A stretch of 64,000 nt of DNA. Origin: Corynebacterium sp. p3-SID1056. GTDB lineage: Bacteria; Actinomycetota; Actinomycetes; Mycobacteriales; Mycobacteriaceae. The stretch lies in assembly GCF_025152525.1 (NCBI RefSeq), contig NZ_JALXXL010000004.1:124001-188000 (forward strand). Reading direction: 5' to 3'. Position numbers and translations under genes: made by a program. The notes beneath the pieces are model-generated. The model made no database searches. It worked only from the letters and a program-made list of their open reading frames with translations, and was not told the DNA's origin. Position 1 is the first letter of the stretch. The number at the start of each line of letters is the position of its first letter. Of this stretch, positions 60,794-64,000 are shown piece after piece.

Positions 60794-62995
60794 CTACAGT
60801 GCCCCGATGACCGTCAGGCTCTGCGTCGCACGGGTGGCGGCGACGTACAGGTCCTGCAGGCCCTGCGGCGAGGCGTCGACGATGCCGCGCGGGTCGACCA
60901 AGACAACGTGGTCGAACTCTAACCCTTTCATCTCCGTGACGTTGTCCGCGTCGATGACGGCGACCATCCGGTCGTCGCCTTGCAGTGCGGCGCGCACCTC
61001 CTGAGGGTCCGTGCCCTCTGGCAGGTGCCGCACCGAGACGCCCGTCTCGCGAATCGCCACGGAGGCGCTTGCCTCCGGATCGATCTCGGCAAGGAGACCC
61101 TCGGCGTACTCCATCACCTCCGCCGGCGTCCGGTAGTTGACGGTGAGGTGGTGGGTGCGGAAGCGTTTGCCCACGAAGGGTTCGAGCGCTACCTCCCAGT
61201 CGTCGCTGCCGGCGGGGGAAGAGGTTTGCGCGGTATCGCCAACCAACGTCATCCACCGCGAAGGGCAGCGTCGGAAGACCATCCGCCACTCCATCGGCGT
61301 GAGCTCCTGCGCCTCGTCCACGATGACGTGGCCATAGGCCCAGGTGTGATCCTCTCGTGCACGCTGCGCGGTGGAGCGAATGTCGGTGACCCGCTGACGG
61401 CTCGCGAGCGTTTCCGCGTCGATAACATCGGCAGCGGAGAGGATTTCCGCCTCGAACTGGTCATCGTCGTTATCGGTCGACTCCGAGGACGCCAACACAT
61501 CGAGCGCGTCTTCGGCTTCTTCCACGAGCTGGCGCCACTGCGCCTCTTCCTTCTCCTTGCGTTCGGTGGGGTCGGAGACACCGATGAGGACAGACAGCTC
61601 GTCGTAAAGCGCGGTGTCCGAGGCGAAAAACCCGGTGCCCGGCGCGCGGTAGAGTGCGTCCTGGGTGTAGGCGTCGTAGTCGCCGGCGACCGTCTCGATG
61701 CGGGCGCGGTCCGTGAGAGTGTCCTCGAGTACTTTCGCCGGGTCCAGCTCGGGGAAGAAGCGGTCGATCAGGTCACGCACTTGCTGCTCTTCTGCGAGAT
61801 CGTCGTGCAGCTGGTCGACATCGGCGGTGGACAGCAGGTTGTCGCCGCCGAGCGGGTCGCGCCCGATGCGCTCGGCGAGCGCCTCTGCGAGCGACTGGGT
61901 GAGGTGTTCGGCGAAGAATTCGCGCGCCTGATTGTGCGGCTTTCGGGAGCGGCGCGCGCGGGTCCGCGCAGCCTTGATCATGGCAGGGGTGGCCGCAATG
62001 TCGACCGAGCCGATCTTGAGCGCGACCGGCGCATCCGGCACCGTCTCGTACGCCTGCACCGCGCGTTTGAGAATCGTGACCATCTCCTCGGACCCTTTCA
62101 CTTCCCGCGCCGCCATGGACTCCCCGCGAGCGGTCGGGCGGAACACGGGGACAAGGTTTTCGACGGTGGACAGCACCACGCCAGTCTCACCGAGCTCTGG
62201 GAGCACCCGCGAGATGTAGTCGAGGAACGTCGGGTTCGGCCCGATGATGAGCACGCCGGTGCGCGAAAGCTGTTCGCGCCACGTGTACAGCAAGTACGCC
62301 ACGCGGTGCAGCGCGACCGCGGTCTTTCCCGTGCCCGGCCCGCCTTGGACCACCATGACGCCCCGCGTTGGGTCGCGAATGATCTCGTCCTGCTCGCGCT
62401 GGATGGTTTCCACGATCGAGCGCATGTGCCCCGTGCGTGCGGCATTCATGGCGTGCCGCAGGGCTGCCTCGGAGCCGACGTTGCCGGCCGCATCCCCAGC
62501 GTCAAGGAGCTCGCCTGAGAGCACCTCGTCGTCGACCGCGGTGACCGTGCGGCCGCGCATGCGGATGTTGCGGCGCTGCTCCACGCCCTCCGGGTGGGCG
62601 GTAGTAGCGAGGTAGAAGGGTCGCGCGAGCGGTGCACGCCAATCGAGCAGCAGGGTGCGGTAATTGTCCTCGCGGTCGTCGATGCCCATGCGCCCGATGT
62701 AGCGCCGTTCTAGGCCCTCGCGGCCGGGGACCGGGTTTTCCACGTCGTCGTCTGCAACATCGATGCGGCCGAAGACCAGGCCAACCTCGGCGATGTTTAA
62801 GGCATCGAGCTTGGCGTTGAGCCCGTGGTACTCGGTTTCGCGCCGCACGAGCGCATCCGAGTCGGGGTTATCAGGGTCGACGTCGCGTTGGACCGCGGCA
62901 AGTTTGTCCTGCGCTGCCGCGACTTCGGCATCGAGGTGCGCAAAAAGCGTGTCCACGTACGCCTGCTCGGCTGCGATGTGTTCGGGGCTTCCCAC
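60794..62995 (-). CDS. HelD/HelR-type superfamily 1 helicase
   Basis: 733 aa. N-terminal antiparallel coiled-coil-like region (about 5-80, HIAAEQAYVDTLFAHLDAE), Walker A GGPGTGKTAVALHRV at about 218, DEAQ box (VIVDEAQELTPMEW), VNYRTPAEVMEYA, GLEFDHVVLVDPRG and VAATRATQSL near the C-terminus. Family members bind RNA polymerase and release stalled complexes; actinobacterial HelR can displace rifampicin. That role is inferred. GTG 62995 is chosen because AGGAGG (63005-63010 on the minus strand) lies 9 bases upstream; a TTG at 63043 is the alternative. Confidence 0.88.
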   Translation of the reverse strand: MGSPEHIAAEQAYVDTLFAHLDAEVAAAQDKLAAVQRDVDPDNPDSDALVRRETEYHGLNAKLDALNIAEVGLVFGRIDVADDDVENPVPGREGLERRYIGRMGIDDREDNYRTLLLDWRAPLARPFYLATTAHPEGVEQRRNIRMRGRTVTAVDDEVLSGELLDAGDAAGNVGSEAALRHAMNAARTGHMRSIVETIQREQDEIIRDPTRGVMVVQGGPGTGKTAVALHRVAYLLYTWREQLSRTGVLIIGPNPTFLDYISRVLPELGETGVVLSTVENLVPVFRPTARGESMAAREVKGSEEMVTILKRAVQAYETVPDAPVALKIGSVDIAATPAMIKAARTRARRSRKPHNQAREFFAEHLTQSLAEALAERIGRDPLGGDNLLSTADVDQLHDDLAEEQQVRDLIDRFFPELDPAKVLEDTLTDRARIETVAGDYDAYTQDALYRAPGTGFFASDTALYDELSVLIGVSDPTERKEKEEAQWRQLVEEAEDALDVLASSESTDNDDDQFEAEILSAADVIDAETLASRQRVTDIRSTAQRAREDHTWAYGHVIVDEAQELTPMEWRMVFRRCPSRWMTLVGDTAQTSSPAGSDDWEVALEPFVGKRFRTHHLTVNYRTPAEVMEYAEGLLAEIDPEASASVAIRETGVSVRHLPEGTDPQEVRAALQGDDRMVAVIDADNVTEMKGLEFDHVVLVDPRGIVDASPQGLQDLYVAATRATQSLTVIGAL

Positions 62996-63041
62996 CCGGT
63001 CATTCCTCCTCACGGTTGGTTGCGGGGTGTACCGCTGTAGC

Positions 63042-63086
63042 AAGAAACGGCCCCGCCGCCCGGATTATTCCGGACTGGCGGGGCCG
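63042..63086 (-). terminator. Terminator after the DoxX-like gene
   Basis: 10-bp stem CGGCCCCGCC / GGCGGGGCCG with an inner CCGGA/TCCGG hairpin; GTTTCTTG follows on the minus strand. Confidence 0.75.
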
Positions 63087-63100
63087 CACGTACAGGGGCG

Positions 63101-64000
63101 TTAGCCCAGCTTCTTCTGCAGCTTCTTCACGGACTGCTTGGCGCGCTTCTCGGCCTTCTTCGCCTTGCGCTTCCACTTCAGTTTGGTCAAGAAGGAAGGA
63201 TCGGTGTCGAGCTTGTCAAAAGCCTGCTGCAGCTTATCGACGGAAGCCTGCGCCTTCTTTTCCAACTGCTTGTGGTTCTTCTTCACCTTGTGCTTGGCGG
63301 ACAGCTTGTCCAGCGTGCTCGGGCGCAGCTCATCGATGGAGCTCTGCAGGTCTCCGACAAGCGCATTGACCTTGCGCTTCGCCTTGAACTGCTCGAGCTT
63401 GGACGGGGTGGCCTGGTCGATGAGCTTCTCCGCGTCGAAGTCCGCGTAGGCGTCCTGCGCGCGGTCCGCGGTCTCAGACAGGAACTTCGAGGTCTGCTTC
63501 TTCGCATCCTCGAACCAATCGCCGGCGACCTCGGTGGCGTGCGCCGCGTTCTTCTTCCAGTCATCCTTGTTGTCGTCGACGTAGTCGGTGACCGTCTCCG
63601 TGGCGTCGCTGAACCAGTTGCTGGCCTTGTTCATCGCCTTTTCGGTCTCAGACTGAGTCGGCAGGGCCTGCTGCACGTTCTTCTTGGCCACCTTGGCGGC
63701 GTTCTGCGCACGCCACTGCAGACCGGGCTTGCCGTCGGTGTCGACGGTAGCGAGTAGGACACCGCCCGCGAGCGCGACATCGGTGAGCGCGCCGGTACGG
63801 CGGCGAGCCTTATCGTCCTCGTCCTCTGCCTCCCAGAAGGCGTTGCGGCCGATAAGCGACGGCACAGTCGTCAGCGCGAGCAGTGACGCGGAGGTACGCG
63901 GCATCTTGCCGATGGCGAAGAGGCTGCCGGCACCTGCCTTCACACCGCCAACGACCTGCGCAGCGGTCTCCGGATCCTTCGGCAGCAGGCCCCGGTACTC
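63101..64000 (-). CDS. DoxX-family membrane protein with a long charged C-terminal tail (N-terminus outside window)
   Basis: At least 299 aa; the frame is open to the window edge. The visible start (YRGLLPKDPETAAQVVGG, AGSLFAIGKMPRTSASLLAL, RRTGALTDVALAGGVLLATVDT) resembles the conserved core of DoxX proteins in corynebacteria. From about the middle onward it is a roughly 190-residue Lys/Ala/Asp-rich helical tail with amphipathic repeats (WFSDATETVTDYVDDNKDDW; KAKRKVNALVGDL; KKAEKRAKQSVKKLQKK), probably coiled coil in the cytosol. Function unknown. Confidence 0.8.
   Translation of the reverse strand, partial: EYRGLLPKDPETAAQVVGGVKAGAGSLFAIGKMPRTSASLLALTTVPSLIGRNAFWEAEDEDDKARRRTGALTDVALAGGVLLATVDTDGKPGLQWRAQNAAKVAKKNVQQALPTQSETEKAMNKASNWFSDATETVTDYVDDNKDDWKKNAAHATEVAGDWFEDAKKQTSKFLSETADRAQDAYADFDAEKLIDQATPSKLEQFKAKRKVNALVGDLQSSIDELRPSTLDKLSAKHKVKKNHKQLEKKAQASVDKLQQAFDKLDTDPSFLTKLKWKRKAKKAEKRAKQSVKKLQKKLG

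Noticed and set aside
60980..62518. 512-codon plus-strand ORF opposite the helicase
   Set aside because: Shadow frame; the helicase motifs on the minus strand are complete.
1..64000. CRISPR arrays, rRNA genes, prophage or complete insertion sequences
   Set aside because: No regularly spaced repeat array, rRNA signature, phage gene cluster or transposase was found.

Overview
The window looks like a piece of chromosome from a high-GC Corynebacterium. The gene order serA-leuB, cNMP/CBS protein-dnaQ-like-odx, gltX-tRNA-Gln-tRNA-Glu, ltbR-leuC-leuD, gpsA-ddl-thiL-ung-recG-rsmD-coaD, polA-rpsA-coaE-uvrB is the one I know from C. glutamicum and partly from Mycobacterium. The genus call rests on that remembered gene order and on protein content (actinobacterial long-type SerA, IclR-type LtbR, DUF3515, HelD-like helicase); the species is not identified.

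Layout. 1-3.2 kb: end of an unknown gene, serA and leuB. 3.3-11.96 kb: secreted cell-wall-binding-like protein, a cNMP/CBS/nucleotidyltransferase protein with a DnaQ-like exonuclease, an oxaloacetate decarboxylase-type FAH protein, isochorismate synthase, a secreted esterase interrupted by an in-frame amber codon, and gltX. 12.0-14.8 kb: tRNA-Gln and two identical tRNA-Glu genes flanking repeats, a ChrA transporter and an unexplained structured segment with a 22-codon ORF. 14.8-20.2 kb: two paralogous membrane proteins of unknown function and two divergent secreted phosphatases. 20.2-25 kb: ltbR with leuCD, two YbjN-like proteins and a Nudix/phosphatase fusion. 25-34.6 kb: dense housekeeping run gpsA to coaD. 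34.6-41.6 kb: TSUP exporter, polar amino-acid ABC transporter, HNH protein, MFS transporter with MarR regulator, and a tRNA with anticodon CAA. 41.7-48.4 kb: polA, methyltransferase, rpsA, coaE, DUF4259. 48.3-56.3 kb: a carnitine/choline acyltransferase-family gene next to a five-gene operon (dual-HTH regulator plus dipeptide-type ABC transporter). 56.3-64 kb: S33 peptidase, uvrB, two universal stress proteins, HelD-like helicase, DoxX-like protein cut by the window end.

How the genes work together. leuB, leuC, leuD and LtbR form the leucine branch and its regulator; serA supplies serine. thiL, coaD and coaE make cofactors; gltX and the tRNA-Glu/Gln genes form a translation cluster; recG, ung, polA and uvrB are repair genes. 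A striking common property is that about nineteen genes, on both strands, carry a TANNNT hexamer (TATATA in one case) 6-8 bases before the start codon and no ribosome binding site, the signature of leaderless transcripts; I used it to choose many starts.

No large mobile element, CRISPR array, prophage or rRNA operon is visible. The least ordinary items are the carnitine acyltransferase homologue and its neighbouring operon, the class-I-shaped tRNA(CAA), the amber-split esterase, the locally frameshifted MFS C-terminus over a perfect hairpin, the long-range-paired rpsA leader, the four-hairpin block after polA and the unidentified element at 14.3-14.6 kb.
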